A stretch of 64,000 bases of DNA from JBGMEA01 sp041447245 (GTDB lineage Bacteria; Bacillota; Clostridia; Eubacteriales; Anaerofustaceae): positions 1 to 64,000 of the forward strand of contig JBGMEA010000022.1 in assembly GCA_041447245.1 (NCBI GenBank), in the 5' to 3' direction. Of this stretch, positions 17,656-25,408 are shown in pieces. The position numbers were made by a program, and so were the translations under genes. Under the pieces are notes generated by a model. It saw only the letters and a program-made list of their open reading frames with translations. It was not told the DNA's origin and ran no database searches. Position 1 is the stretch's first letter; every line of letters begins with the position of its first letter.

Positions 17656-17684
17656 ATATTAGCGACATTTTTTTCGGTTGTCAA
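17656..17684 (-). promoter_or_regulatory. Promoter of the T-box transcript
   Basis: Minus strand TTGACA, 17-base spacer, TAATAT; a strong sigma-A promoter directly before the T-box. Confidence 0.8.
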
Positions 17685-17768
17685 GCCTTTTTCACGAAAG
17701 TAACCGTTTCGATACGGATTTTTTGGAATATTCAGAAATATGCCGGATTCAGCGGGAGAATTTTTTTC

Positions 17769-17797
17769 TTTACAGATTTCCAAAATAAAGATAAAAT
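17769..17797 (+). promoter_or_regulatory. Promoter of the E2-like acyltransferase gene
   Basis: TTTACA, 17-base spacer, TAAAAT, 40 bases before the start codon. It diverges from the T-box promoter. Confidence 0.65.
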
Positions 17798-17837
17798 GTA
17801 GTAGATTGGATTTATTTTATGATACGGAGTTGAAAGT

Positions 17838-18695
17838 ATGTTTTCTAAACGCAGTGACGGAAGGCTGATTAAGGGCTTGGATCCTTTTTTCAGACTCATT
17901 CCGCACATCATGTATAGAAGGAGCGAATCGCAAATCTTCTATAAACAGGATTTAACCACCGATATTTTTGATACTTATATCAAAGAAAAGCGAGACGACG
18001 GCTATGAAATTTCCTATATGACAATCATCATAACGGCTCTTGTCCGCCTTCTCGCACTTCGTCCTTCTTTGAACCGATTTATTATAAACGGACGGATTTA
18101 TGCTCATAATGACATCGAGATTTCATTGGCGGTAAAAAAGGAACTGACCGATGAAGCGGAAGAGACAACGATCAAAGTGGTATTTGACGGCACCGAAAAT
18201 ATTTTTGAAGTCAATGAGAAAATCAATGATACGATTAAGCTGAATAAATTGGCAAGCACCTCCAACAATACGGACAAGATTGCAAAATGGTTTATGTCTC
18301 TGCCGAATTTTTTGGTTCATTTCTTTGTTCGGGTTTTGATGCGGTTCGATCTTTGGAATATCATGCCGAAAAGTCTCATTGAAGCCAGTCCGTTTCACGC
18401 AAGTGCATGGATTACCAATATCAAATCAATCAAACTGAATTATCTTTATCATCATCTTTATGACTTCGGAACAGCCAGCTTCTTTGTAGCCATCGGAAAA
18501 ACTAACAATGAGCCGGTCAGTTCTCTCAGCGGGAACATCGAGTCCAAACGGGTCTTTACGTTGGGATACACGATTGATGAACGGATGTGTGACGGATTTT
18601 ACCTTTCCCAATCACTGCGCATCTATGAGAGATACCTGAAATCTCCCGAACTGCTGGAAGAACGTCTGGAGAAAAAAATCGAAGACATCGACTAA
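17838..18695 (+). CDS. Lone E2/CAT-like acyltransferase domain protein
   Basis: A 285-residue protein matching the catalytic domain of 2-oxo acid dehydrogenase E2 chains or chloramphenicol acetyltransferase, without lipoyl or E1-binding domains. Recognisable parts are YMTIIITALVRLLALRPSLN, SPFHASAWITNI and the C-terminal YTIDERMCDGFYLSQSL. In E2 and CAT enzymes the last motif is HxxxDG; here the catalytic His position is Glu248 while Asp252-Gly is kept. It may therefore be inactive as an acyltransferase or use another mechanism. It has its own promoter and a terminator shared with the convergent gene, and no dehydrogenase genes are nearby. Function unknown. Confidence 0.7.
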   Translation: MFSKRSDGRLIKGLDPFFRLIPHIMYRRSESQIFYKQDLTTDIFDTYIKEKRDDGYEISYMTIIITALVRLLALRPSLNRFIINGRIYAHNDIEISLAVKKELTDEAEETTIKVVFDGTENIFEVNEKINDTIKLNKLASTSNNTDKIAKWFMSLPNFLVHFFVRVLMRFDLWNIMPKSLIEASPFHASAWITNIKSIKLNYLYHHLYDFGTASFFVAIGKTNNEPVSSLSGNIESKRVFTLGYTIDERMCDGFYLSQSLRIYERYLKSPELLEERLEKKIEDID

Positions 18696-18719
18696 AAAAA
18701 GCCCATTCAGGCTTTTTTT
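18694..18719. terminator. Bidirectional terminator
   Basis: aaaaaaagcc / ggcttttttt with a six-base loop works in both directions, between the E2-like gene and the convergent membrane protein gene, touching both stops. Confidence 0.8.
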
Positions 18720-19251
18720 ATTTCAGCGGTTCATTTAGGGATTTACTGTAGCTTTGAATACATAGCGCAGAAAATGCTTCCGGTATCGAAAAAAACAAAT
18801 AGGTCGAAAGATAACCGGTATCCCCCAGCACAAAATACCACAGGGATTTATACAGAACAGTAATGCCGAATAGCACCAACAATACGGTTACAATGATTCT
18901 CAGTCCCCTCGAATTTCTCCCTGTTCCCAAAAGCAAAAAACCTGCAAAGATAAACAGTGCAAACTCAATGGAGTATTCGACGATATAGTCTGAAAAATAA
19001 CTGCTGTAGTATTGCGACTCTTGCACAATCTCGATAATGCTGAGCAGCGGATACGCCCAAAACGGGATGAGCAGGAATCGATAAAAACGATCCGGCAAGA
19101 ATACGATCCCCGCAAACAGAATCACAAGTGCCGCCACTTTCAGATCATAAATGAGCAGTTCGCTGCTGTGCGTGGCAACAATAAAATAAACAATACAGAA
19201 CGCGAAAGCAATCATCGCAAGAATCTGAGGTTTTTTGATCGGTTTTATCAT
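18718..19251 (-). CDS. Unrecognised multi-pass membrane protein
   Basis: A 177-residue hydrophobic protein with about five predicted membrane helices (near residues 10-26, 38-54, 58-76, 92-108 and 119-136, with a further hydrophobic stretch near 150-165). It has few charged residues in the helices and no motif I recognise. The start ATG has no strong ribosome binding site. It ends at the bidirectional terminator shared with the E2-like gene and starts 82 bases beyond the end of the chromate transporter pair. Function unknown. Confidence 0.6.
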   Translation of the reverse strand: MIKPIKKPQILAMIAFAFCIVYFIVATHSSELLIYDLKVAALVILFAGIVFLPDRFYRFLLIPFWAYPLLSIIEIVQESQYYSSYFSDYIVEYSIEFALFIFAGFLLLGTGRNSRGLRIIVTVLLVLFGITVLYKSLWYFVLGDTGYLSTYLFFSIPEAFSALCIQSYSKSLNEPLK

Positions 19252-19333
19252 AGAAAATATCCTTCGTTTTCATTTATTTCAGACAATTGTATCACACAAT
19301 CCTGATTCTTCCGATCGGAACACGGATAAAAAA

Positions 19334-19906
19334 TCAATATATTCCAAACGAAGCGAACACTCCGTAACAAAGAATCCCAAGCCCGGCACTGAGGACAACC
19401 AGGAAGATCGGATGAATTTTTTTGTGCAATCGGCTGAGCGCAAGCACAATGCAAAAAATCACCCCTGCTTTCCAGTCTACCCGCAATGCACTTTCTCCGT
19501 CCGAAGCGATCAATGCAATACGCATGACTGACAGACAAGCTGCCGCGATCATACCGACCACAATCGGACGAAGTCCGAACATAGCGGCTTTCACATAAGC
19601 ATTGTTTTCAAATTTTTTGACATTTTTTGCGATCAGCAGAATAATCACAAACGAAGGAGCGACTACCCCAAATGTTGCGGCAAGTGCGCCCGCAACACCT
19701 AACTTTTCACTTCCGATAAATGTTGCGATATTGATGGCAAATGTTCCCGGGGTTGATTCCGAAACAGCGATGAAATCAACCAAAGTCTGCAGATCACACC
19801 AGTTTTTTGACAGCACCATATCCTGAATCATCGGGATCATGGCATATCCTCCGCCAAAGGTAAACAAACCGATCTGAAAAAAAGTAAAAAATAACTGCCA
19901 AATCAT
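19334..19906 (-). CDS. Chromate transporter family, second half-size subunit
   Basis: A 190-residue membrane protein of the CHR family, with one copy of the family domain. It starts with FFTFFQIGLFTFGGGYAMIP and has the ESTPGTFAINIATFIG motif. Short-chain CHR proteins work as pairs encoded side by side, and this one overlaps the preceding gene by four bases (ATGA), so the two are translationally coupled. Family members export chromate in exchange for sulfate, but many in anaerobes have unknown anions. The start at 19906 is chosen because of the ATGA overlap; the longer in-frame version would run back into the first gene. Confidence 0.88.
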   Translation of the reverse strand: MIWQLFFTFFQIGLFTFGGGYAMIPMIQDMVLSKNWCDLQTLVDFIAVSESTPGTFAINIATFIGSEKLGVAGALAATFGVVAPSFVIILLIAKNVKKFENNAYVKAAMFGLRPIVVGMIAAACLSVMRIALIASDGESALRVDWKAGVIFCIVLALSRLHKKIHPIFLVVLSAGLGILCYGVFASFGIY

Positions 19907-20466
19907 TTTTCTTCCCCGTTCTTTCGCCCGCTCAGGATAACATGTCTTGCAATCCCGCAGCATGCACCGGCGACAATCAGCAGTACAGTGCTGAAATCAA
20001 AAAATACGGTTGCACAAAACGCACAGGTGAGCAGAAATGCATTGAACCATGAACGCTTCAAAGCTTTTCCGAATTTGATTGCCGCGTTGAGCAGCAGCAC
20101 CGCCACTCCTGCACGGATTCCGAGAAAAGCATAGCTGATCCATTCATTGGAACGAAACTGCTGATAGAATGCCGAAATAAAAAGAATAATTACCAATGAC
20201 GGCAAAACAACTCCAAACGTTGCGGCAGCACTTCCCCACACCCCACCCACTTTGTAGCCTACATAGGTGGCGGAATTAATTGCCATCGCACCCGGAGTGC
20301 TTTGTGCAATGGCAAGAAGATCCAGCATTTCTTCTTCCGTAATCCAGTTTTGTTTTTCCACCGCTTCACAATGAATCAGCGGAATCATGGCATATCCTCC
20401 GCCGAAAGTAAACAGACCGATTTTGAAAAAAACAAAAAAAAGACCTGCACATGGATTTTTTCTCAT
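19903..20466 (-). CDS. Chromate transporter family, first half-size subunit
   Basis: A 187-residue CHR-family membrane protein. It carries FKIGLFTFGGGYAMIPLIH and AQSTPGAMAINSATYVGYK, the same two signatures as its partner, and several hydrophobic helices. Together the two half-size proteins would make one transporter with opposite topologies. The ATG at 20466 is preceded by GGGGGTG; a GTG two codons earlier lies inside that site and is less likely. The order in the operon is this gene then the second subunit. Confidence 0.88.
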   Translation of the reverse strand: MRKNPCAGLFFVFFKIGLFTFGGGYAMIPLIHCEAVEKQNWITEEEMLDLLAIAQSTPGAMAINSATYVGYKVGGVWGSAAATFGVVLPSLVIILFISAFYQQFRSNEWISYAFLGIRAGVAVLLLNAAIKFGKALKRSWFNAFLLTCAFCATVFFDFSTVLLIVAGACCGIARHVILSGRKNGEEK

Positions 20467-20525
20467 CTTCACCCCCGTTGTCTCTCATTATATAAGGCTT
20501 GAATGAAACTCTCAACCCCCAATAC

Positions 20526-20559
20526 AAAAATGGCATGTACTTGAATTTGTACATGCCAT
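20526..20559 (-). terminator. Terminator of the aminotransferase operon
   Basis: Minus strand atggcatgtac / gtacatgccat, eleven bases, with an eight-base loop, then TTTTTG. It lies 13 bases after the aminotransferase stop. Confidence 0.8.
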
Positions 20560-20571
20560 AGGATTTGCAGA

Positions 20572-21648
20572 TTATTTTATGCCGAGAATGTCATTGATCT
20601 GAGCCATCAGATCTTTCATATCATCCATCGTAAGGTCTGCCATATGAGCAATACGGAATGTTTTTTCTTTCAGATCTCCGTAACCGTTCGAGATTTCATA
20701 TCCTCTCGCATTCAGCTCTTTGCACATAGCCGACACATTGATTTCCTTCGTATTCTTGATACAGGTCAACGTATTGGAAGCATAAGCTTCTTCCGGGAAC
20801 AGAGCGAAATTTTCTTTTGCCCACGTTCTTATGTAATTCGCCATTTCGGTATGACGTTTAAAACGGTTTTCGATTCCTTCCACATTGATGATCTGATCGA
20901 GTTGATAATCCAAAGCGAACATATGGGATAAACTCGGCGTAGACGGATACTGGTAATCTTTCTTTTTGACTGTATTGTATAACTGAAGAAGATCGAGGTA
21001 ATATCCTCTGTTTGTCACTTCCTTTGCACGTTCCACGGCTTTTTCCGAGAAAGTGCATACAGACAATCCGGGAGGAAGTCCCAATGCTTTTTGGGAAGAA
21101 GTGACACAAACGTCGATTCCCCACTTATCCACTTCGATTTTCATGCCGGCAGCGGAGCTCACCGAATCCACACAAAATACCACATCCGGATAATTTTTGA
21201 CGACTTCGCCGATTTCGGCGCACGGATTCGTTACCCCGGAAGACGTTTCATTGTGGGTCACGGTAATGCAGTCATATTTTCCGGTCTTGAGGATTTCGTC
21301 CACAAAATTCGGATCGGTGTGTTTTCCGTCCTCCACAGCATAGATATCTGTCGGAACCCCATTGCCCACTCCAAGCTCATACCAGCGTTTGCCGAATGAT
21401 CCCACGGAGAAAACAGCAGCTCTTTTCTTTGTTCCGCAGCGGATTGCACCTTCCATTAAGCCGGTTCCGGATGAAGTTGACAACAAGATTTCGTTTTCAG
21501 TGAAGAATACTTTTCTCATATTGTCACTGATGTTTTTTTGCAGCGCGCTGGCTTCTTTCGTTCGATGCCCGATCATCGGAGTCGCCATTTTTTCCAAAAC
21601 GTCTTTTTTGACTTCGATCGGTCCGGGGATAAATAATTTCCTGTGCAT
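20572..21648 (-). CDS. Class V aminotransferase (alanine-glyoxylate / serine-pyruvate type)
   Basis: A 358-residue PLP enzyme of fold type I, class V. It has FIPGPIEVKKDV, the SSGTGLMEGAI cofactor segment, TVTHNETSSGV, CVDSVSSAAG with the cofactor Asp, and the Schiff-base Lys187 in SSQKALGLPPG. The family exchanges amino groups between alanine, serine or phosphoserine and glyoxylate, pyruvate or 2-oxoglutarate. The ATG at 21648 has AAGGAGAG upstream. It sits directly after a DUF1015 gene, an arrangement seen with serine-pathway genes in anaerobes; a role in serine or glycine metabolism is therefore likely but not shown. No serA homologue lies beside it here. Confidence 0.85.
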   Translation of the reverse strand: MHRKLFIPGPIEVKKDVLEKMATPMIGHRTKEASALQKNISDNMRKVFFTENEILLSTSSGTGLMEGAIRCGTKKRAAVFSVGSFGKRWYELGVGNGVPTDIYAVEDGKHTDPNFVDEILKTGKYDCITVTHNETSSGVTNPCAEIGEVVKNYPDVVFCVDSVSSAAGMKIEVDKWGIDVCVTSSQKALGLPPGLSVCTFSEKAVERAKEVTNRGYYLDLLQLYNTVKKKDYQYPSTPSLSHMFALDYQLDQIINVEGIENRFKRHTEMANYIRTWAKENFALFPEEAYASNTLTCIKNTKEINVSAMCKELNARGYEISNGYGDLKEKTFRIAHMADLTMDDMKDLMAQINDILGIK

Positions 21649-21670
21649 GATACTCTCCTTTATTTCATTA

Positions 21671-22918
21671 TTAAAATTGATGAATAAACAAACCACTTCG
21701 TAATTTCGGTTCAAACCAAGTTGATTTCGGCGGCATCACCATTCCGGAATCCGCTACCGAGATCAGATCGGAAATGCTCACGGGATAAAGTCCGAATGCT
21801 GCAGCCGCCTCTCCGCCGTTAACGCGTTTTTCCAACTCGCTATAGCCTCTGATCCCGCCGACAAAAGACAATCGTTTTGTTGTTCTGGGATCTTCGATTC
21901 CCAGAAGCTTTTCAAAAATATTTTTTTGCAGGATGGAAGCATCCAAAGAAGCAACAGGATCGGCGGATTCATAACTGCCGACTTTTGCGGTCAATTCATA
22001 CCATTCCTCTCCCAAATACATGCTGAACTGGTGCTTTTTCTTTGCCTTACGATCTTCGTTGATTCCGAGTTTTCGGATATCGAAATCCGCCCGGATTTTC
22101 TCGATAAAGGAATTTTTATCAAAGGAGCCCATATCGAGCAACAAACGGTTGTAATCCATAATGTGCAGTTCTTCTTCGGAAAAGATCACAGCCATAATAA
22201 AATTAAATTCTTCGTCTCCCGTATAATCGGGATGTTCCGTTCTCATTTGCTCCCCGACACGGCAGGACGATGCGGTGCGATGATGTCCGTCTGCAATATA
22301 AAGCGCATCCATATCGGAAAATGCCTGCATCAGCGAATCATTATCCGATTTCGAATTCACGACCCAAAGCTGATGAGAGATTCCGTCTTCACTTGTGAAC
22401 GAATACACCGGATTTTCCGCCTGCGTGGTTTGTGATATTATTTTTTTGATTGTTTCGTTCGTTTTATTGATTAAGAATACCGGTTCGGTATGTGCTTTGC
22501 ATGCCAAAAAATTATGAATACGGTCGAGCTCTTTTTCCGGCAGCGTGAATTCATGCCGTTTGATTTTTCCGCTTTCATAATCATCAATAGAAGCCAGCGC
22601 ACAGATTCCCGTCTGTACTCGGGCATCCATCACCTGACGATAAATATAGTAATGCGGTGTTTCGTCTTTAATCAAAACCCCTCTTTTGATAAACGATGCA
22701 AGATTTTCAGCCGCCTTTTCATATACCCGGGCGGAATGCGGATCCGTTGACTCAGGCAAATCGATTTCCGAGCGAATAATATGAAGAAAGGATACGTCAT
22801 TACCCGCCGCCATCTGAATGGCTTCCTGCGTATTCATCACATCATAAGGCAAAGAACTGACCTTTTCCGCAAGTTCTGGGATCGGTCTTAATGCACGGAA
22901 CGGTTTTACTGTGAGCAT
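21671..22918 (-). CDS. DUF1015 family protein
   Basis: A 415-residue cytosolic protein of the DUF1015 family. The N-terminus (VKPFRALRPIPELAEKV, SLPYDVM) and the central ALYIADGHHRTASS motif (Asp210-Gly-His-His-Arg214) are family hallmarks. The DGHHR segment resembles the nucleotide-binding turn of ParB/SerK-type kinases, so an enzymatic role with a nucleotide is possible; this is inference. GGAGGACAC precedes the ATG. The gene lies between a lipoprotein gene (13-base overlap) and the class V aminotransferase (22-base gap), so all three are probably one operon. Confidence 0.82.
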   Translation of the reverse strand: MLTVKPFRALRPIPELAEKVSSLPYDVMNTQEAIQMAAGNDVSFLHIIRSEIDLPESTDPHSARVYEKAAENLASFIKRGVLIKDETPHYYIYRQVMDARVQTGICALASIDDYESGKIKRHEFTLPEKELDRIHNFLACKAHTEPVFLINKTNETIKKIISQTTQAENPVYSFTSEDGISHQLWVVNSKSDNDSLMQAFSDMDALYIADGHHRTASSCRVGEQMRTEHPDYTGDEEFNFIMAVIFSEEELHIMDYNRLLLDMGSFDKNSFIEKIRADFDIRKLGINEDRKAKKKHQFSMYLGEEWYELTAKVGSYESADPVASLDASILQKNIFEKLLGIEDPRTTKRLSFVGGIRGYSELEKRVNGGEAAAAFGLYPVSISDLISVADSGMVMPPKSTWFEPKLRSGLFIHQF

Positions 22919-23529
22919 GTGTCCTCCAAGTCGGAATAAAATTGAAAACTGTTTATAAATCGGTCAACTGTTTTGTCATATTGATGCCGATTTTCGTAAG
23001 AATCAAATAAATAAATTACAATGATGTAACTGTCGGAATGCTGCACCGTTACATAAACGCTGCCGCATACGGAATCCGAGTCTGAGGAAAATTCCTCCCG
23101 CCATGCATCATAGCCGTTCAAACTGGAAACTCTCAGCGCATAGGGGCTGATGCCGTATTCGGAACCCGAAAACAGATAATCGACCAACTGAGAAACAAAT
23201 AGCGTATTGTTATAATTTGCCTCAAATGCACCGCTGTGCAGATTCAATTCGTCCGCATCGTAAATCGAAAGATAATATGCATCCGCGTATTCGGTGGCAT
23301 CCGAAGCATAAATTGCTGCAGTCACACGATCCGAAAGCCTGACAATCGTCGCCTCATCATTCCCGCTGACAGTCCCATTCCTGCCTGCATCGAACTGATA
23401 CCGATACGTTTGATTGCAATAAGTGCTATCGGCACTGCATGATGCAGAAAAGAGGATCAAGAAAATCAATAGAATTACGACGATAAACTTACTGAGAAAC
23501 TGTCTGAAATTTTCTTTATATTGTACCAT
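22906..23529 (-). CDS. Putative lipoprotein
   Basis: A 207-residue predicted lipoprotein. A basic start and long hydrophobic stretch lead to a lipobox LFSASC, after which the mature chain is acidic and rich in Ser, Tyr and Asp. No known domain is recognised. Its C-terminus (KTVDRFINSFQF) resembles the ends of the lipoproteins at 59.9-62.9 kb, so it may be a distant member of the same family. The start at 23529 is chosen for the short basic N-terminus; the longer reading has no ribosome binding site. It overlaps the DUF1015 gene by 13 bases. Confidence 0.65.
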   Translation of the reverse strand: MVQYKENFRQFLSKFIVVILLIFLILFSASCSADSTYCNQTYRYQFDAGRNGTVSGNDEATIVRLSDRVTAAIYASDATEYADAYYLSIYDADELNLHSGAFEANYNNTLFVSQLVDYLFSGSEYGISPYALRVSSLNGYDAWREEFSSDSDSVCGSVYVTVQHSDSYIIVIYLFDSYENRHQYDKTVDRFINSFQFYSDLEDTCSQ

Positions 23530-23662
23530 TATTGAAATCTTTCTGCAACTAAATTCTTTTACAGACAAAGCGTCTGCAATCGTTTTATTATTTTTACATG
23601 GATAATCCGACTATAAACCATATGAAATGAATGTAAAAGAATAATCAACCATGATAACGTAA

Positions 23663-24511
23663 TCATTTGACAAGTGCTCTCAGCATCCTGATTTCATCGG
23701 CATATCCGCTGATCTCATTGGGAGTTTCAAGAAACATCGGCAATTTTTGCAAAAAAGGATGATTCAAAACAGCTGAAAACCCGTCCATGCCGATATAACC
23801 CTGTCCGATTTTTTCATGCCGATCCCTATGCGAACCGATCGGATGCATGGAATCGTTCAGATGCAGCGCACAAAGCCGATCCAGCCCGATGATGCTGTCA
23901 AATTGATTGATCACACCCTCCAAATCATTCACAATATCGTACCCGGCACAGAACACATGGCAGGTATCCATACAGACACCGACCCGATCCCGATATACTA
24001 TCCGATCAATCAGCGCGCGCAGTTCCTCAAATCGTCCGCCGATCTCGCTCCCTTTTCCACTCATTGTTTCCAAAAGAAGCTTGACCGTTCCGTTTTCCCC
24101 CAGCACAGAATTGATGCATTCCGCAATACGGGCAACCCCCGATTCCATTGAGGCACTTTGCCTGCTTCCCGGATGCAGATTATAATATCTGCATGGAAGT
24201 TTTTCCATCAGCTCCAGATCCTGCCGAAGCAGCGCTGTCCCTTTATATCTTACTTGTTCACTGTCACTGGCAAGATTGATCGTATAGGGAGCGTGCGCCA
24301 ACAACGGAGCAAAACTGTGACATTCGCTCCAATCTTTCAGTTTTTGAACATCCGCCGCATCGAACACTTTCGCACTGCCGCCTCGCGGATTGCGCGTAAA
24401 AAACTGAAATGTATCCGCTCCGATTTGAGTTGCGGTTTCTGCTGCAGATGCATAACCCTTACTTATGGACAGATGGGCACCGATATGGATTACTGTCTTT
24501 TGTTTTTTCAT
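23663..24511 (-). CDS. nfo: Endonuclease IV
   Basis: A 282-residue AP endonuclease of base-excision repair, which cuts 5' to abasic sites. The metal ligands are visible in IGAHLSI, LAHAPYTINLAS, YNLHPGS, LLLETMSG, CMDTCHVFCAGYD, LHLNDS and HRDRHEKIG, all in the usual order; the length is normal. The ATG at 24511 is preceded by TATACT exactly six bases away and by no ribosome binding site, suggesting a leaderless message. A longer reading from 24568 includes the promoter and is rejected. Confidence 0.93.
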   Translation of the reverse strand: MKKQKTVIHIGAHLSISKGYASAAETATQIGADTFQFFTRNPRGGSAKVFDAADVQKLKDWSECHSFAPLLAHAPYTINLASDSEQVRYKGTALLRQDLELMEKLPCRYYNLHPGSRQSASMESGVARIAECINSVLGENGTVKLLLETMSGKGSEIGGRFEELRALIDRIVYRDRVGVCMDTCHVFCAGYDIVNDLEGVINQFDSIIGLDRLCALHLNDSMHPIGSHRDRHEKIGQGYIGMDGFSAVLNHPFLQKLPMFLETPNEISGYADEIRMLRALVK

Positions 24512-24517
24512 AAATTC

Positions 24518-24545
24518 AGTATAACAAATTCCCTCAAAGAAACAA
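24518..24545 (-). promoter_or_regulatory. Promoter of nfo, abutting the start codon
   Basis: Minus strand TTGTTT, 16-base spacer, TATACT, then six bases to the ATG. The expected transcription start falls on or next to the start codon. Confidence 0.5.
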
Positions 24546-24625
24546 ACAGAATCCATATCCGGCTTCAATCTTGATAAGGAACAGAAGATCGCAGAAAATA
24601 TCCGATATCAATTTTGATTTCGCTC

Positions 24626-24654
24626 TTGTAAGCACATCAAAGCTTCGATATAAT
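24626..24654 (+). promoter_or_regulatory. Promoter of udk
   Basis: TTGTAA, 17-base spacer, TATAAT, with a leader of about 50 bases. Confidence 0.65.
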
Positions 24655-24711
24655 TTGTATAATGATAAAATAAAAAAAAATTAAGTTTGAAACAAATGAA
24701 GGAGCATTCGA

Positions 24712-25338
24712 ATGGAACGACCGATTATCATAGGGATCGCAGGGGGTACAGGCTCGGGGAAAACAACCCTCTCCAAAAGAATTGTCAGTGCATTTCGCGA
24801 TGATGTATTGATTCTGTGTCATGACAGTTATTATAAGAGCAATGATCAGATGCCGCTGGAAGAACGTGTATTGCTGAATTATGATCATCCAAATGCATTT
24901 GACACGGAACTGATGATCGAGGATTTAAAGAAACTCAAAAACAGACTCCCGATCGACTGTCCGGTATATTCTTTTGTTTTACACAATCGAACGAAAGAGA
25001 CCATTCACATTCAACCTAAAAATGTCATCATCGTTGAAGGGATTCTGATATTCGAAAACAAAGAACTGCGCGAGATGATGGATATGAAAATTTTTGTGGA
25101 TACCGATGCGGATCTCCGTTTAATCAGAAGACTGCTTCGTGATGTGCAAGAGCGCGGCAGAGATCTTGAATCAGTCGTCAGACAGTATACTTCGACCGTG
25201 AAACCGATGCACGAAGAATTTGTGGAACCGAGCAAACGATATGCAGATATCATCGTGCCGGAAGGCGGATACAATCGCGTCGCCCTGGAAATGATTGTAA
25301 ACAGAATCGAAGCGATCATCAAAGAATATCAATTATAA
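24712..25338 (+). CDS. udk: Uridine kinase
   Basis: A 208-residue P-loop kinase that phosphorylates uridine and cytidine in pyrimidine salvage. It has the Walker A GIAGGTGSGKTTLSKRI near residues 7-22, the DSYYKSND and NYDHPNAFD nucleoside-binding motifs, and the lid with RRLLRDVQERGRD. Length and motifs match Udk of Bacillus. AAGGAG lies before the ATG; it appears monocistronic. Confidence 0.95.
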   Translation: MERPIIIGIAGGTGSGKTTLSKRIVSAFRDDVLILCHDSYYKSNDQMPLEERVLLNYDHPNAFDTELMIEDLKKLKNRLPIDCPVYSFVLHNRTKETIHIQPKNVIIVEGILIFENKELREMMDMKIFVDTDADLRLIRRLLRDVQERGRDLESVVRQYTSTVKPMHEEFVEPSKRYADIIVPEGGYNRVALEMIVNRIEAIIKEYQL

Positions 25339-25369
25339 TCCGCTCGTGAATTTTAATCCGAAACTCATG

Positions 25370-25400
25370 AAAAAAGCAGAGATGTGAATGCATCTCTGCT
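25370..25400 (-). terminator. Terminator of the PIN-TRAM gene
   Basis: Minus strand agcagagatg / catctctgct with a six-base loop followed by TTTTTTC. On the plus strand it may also stop udk, though the T run there is poor. Confidence 0.75.
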
Positions 25401-25408
25401 TATCTGTT

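Noticed and set aside
17411..17703. Plus-strand open frame running through the T-box region
   Set aside because: The T-box elements on the minus strand explain the conservation; the frame has no start signal of its own.
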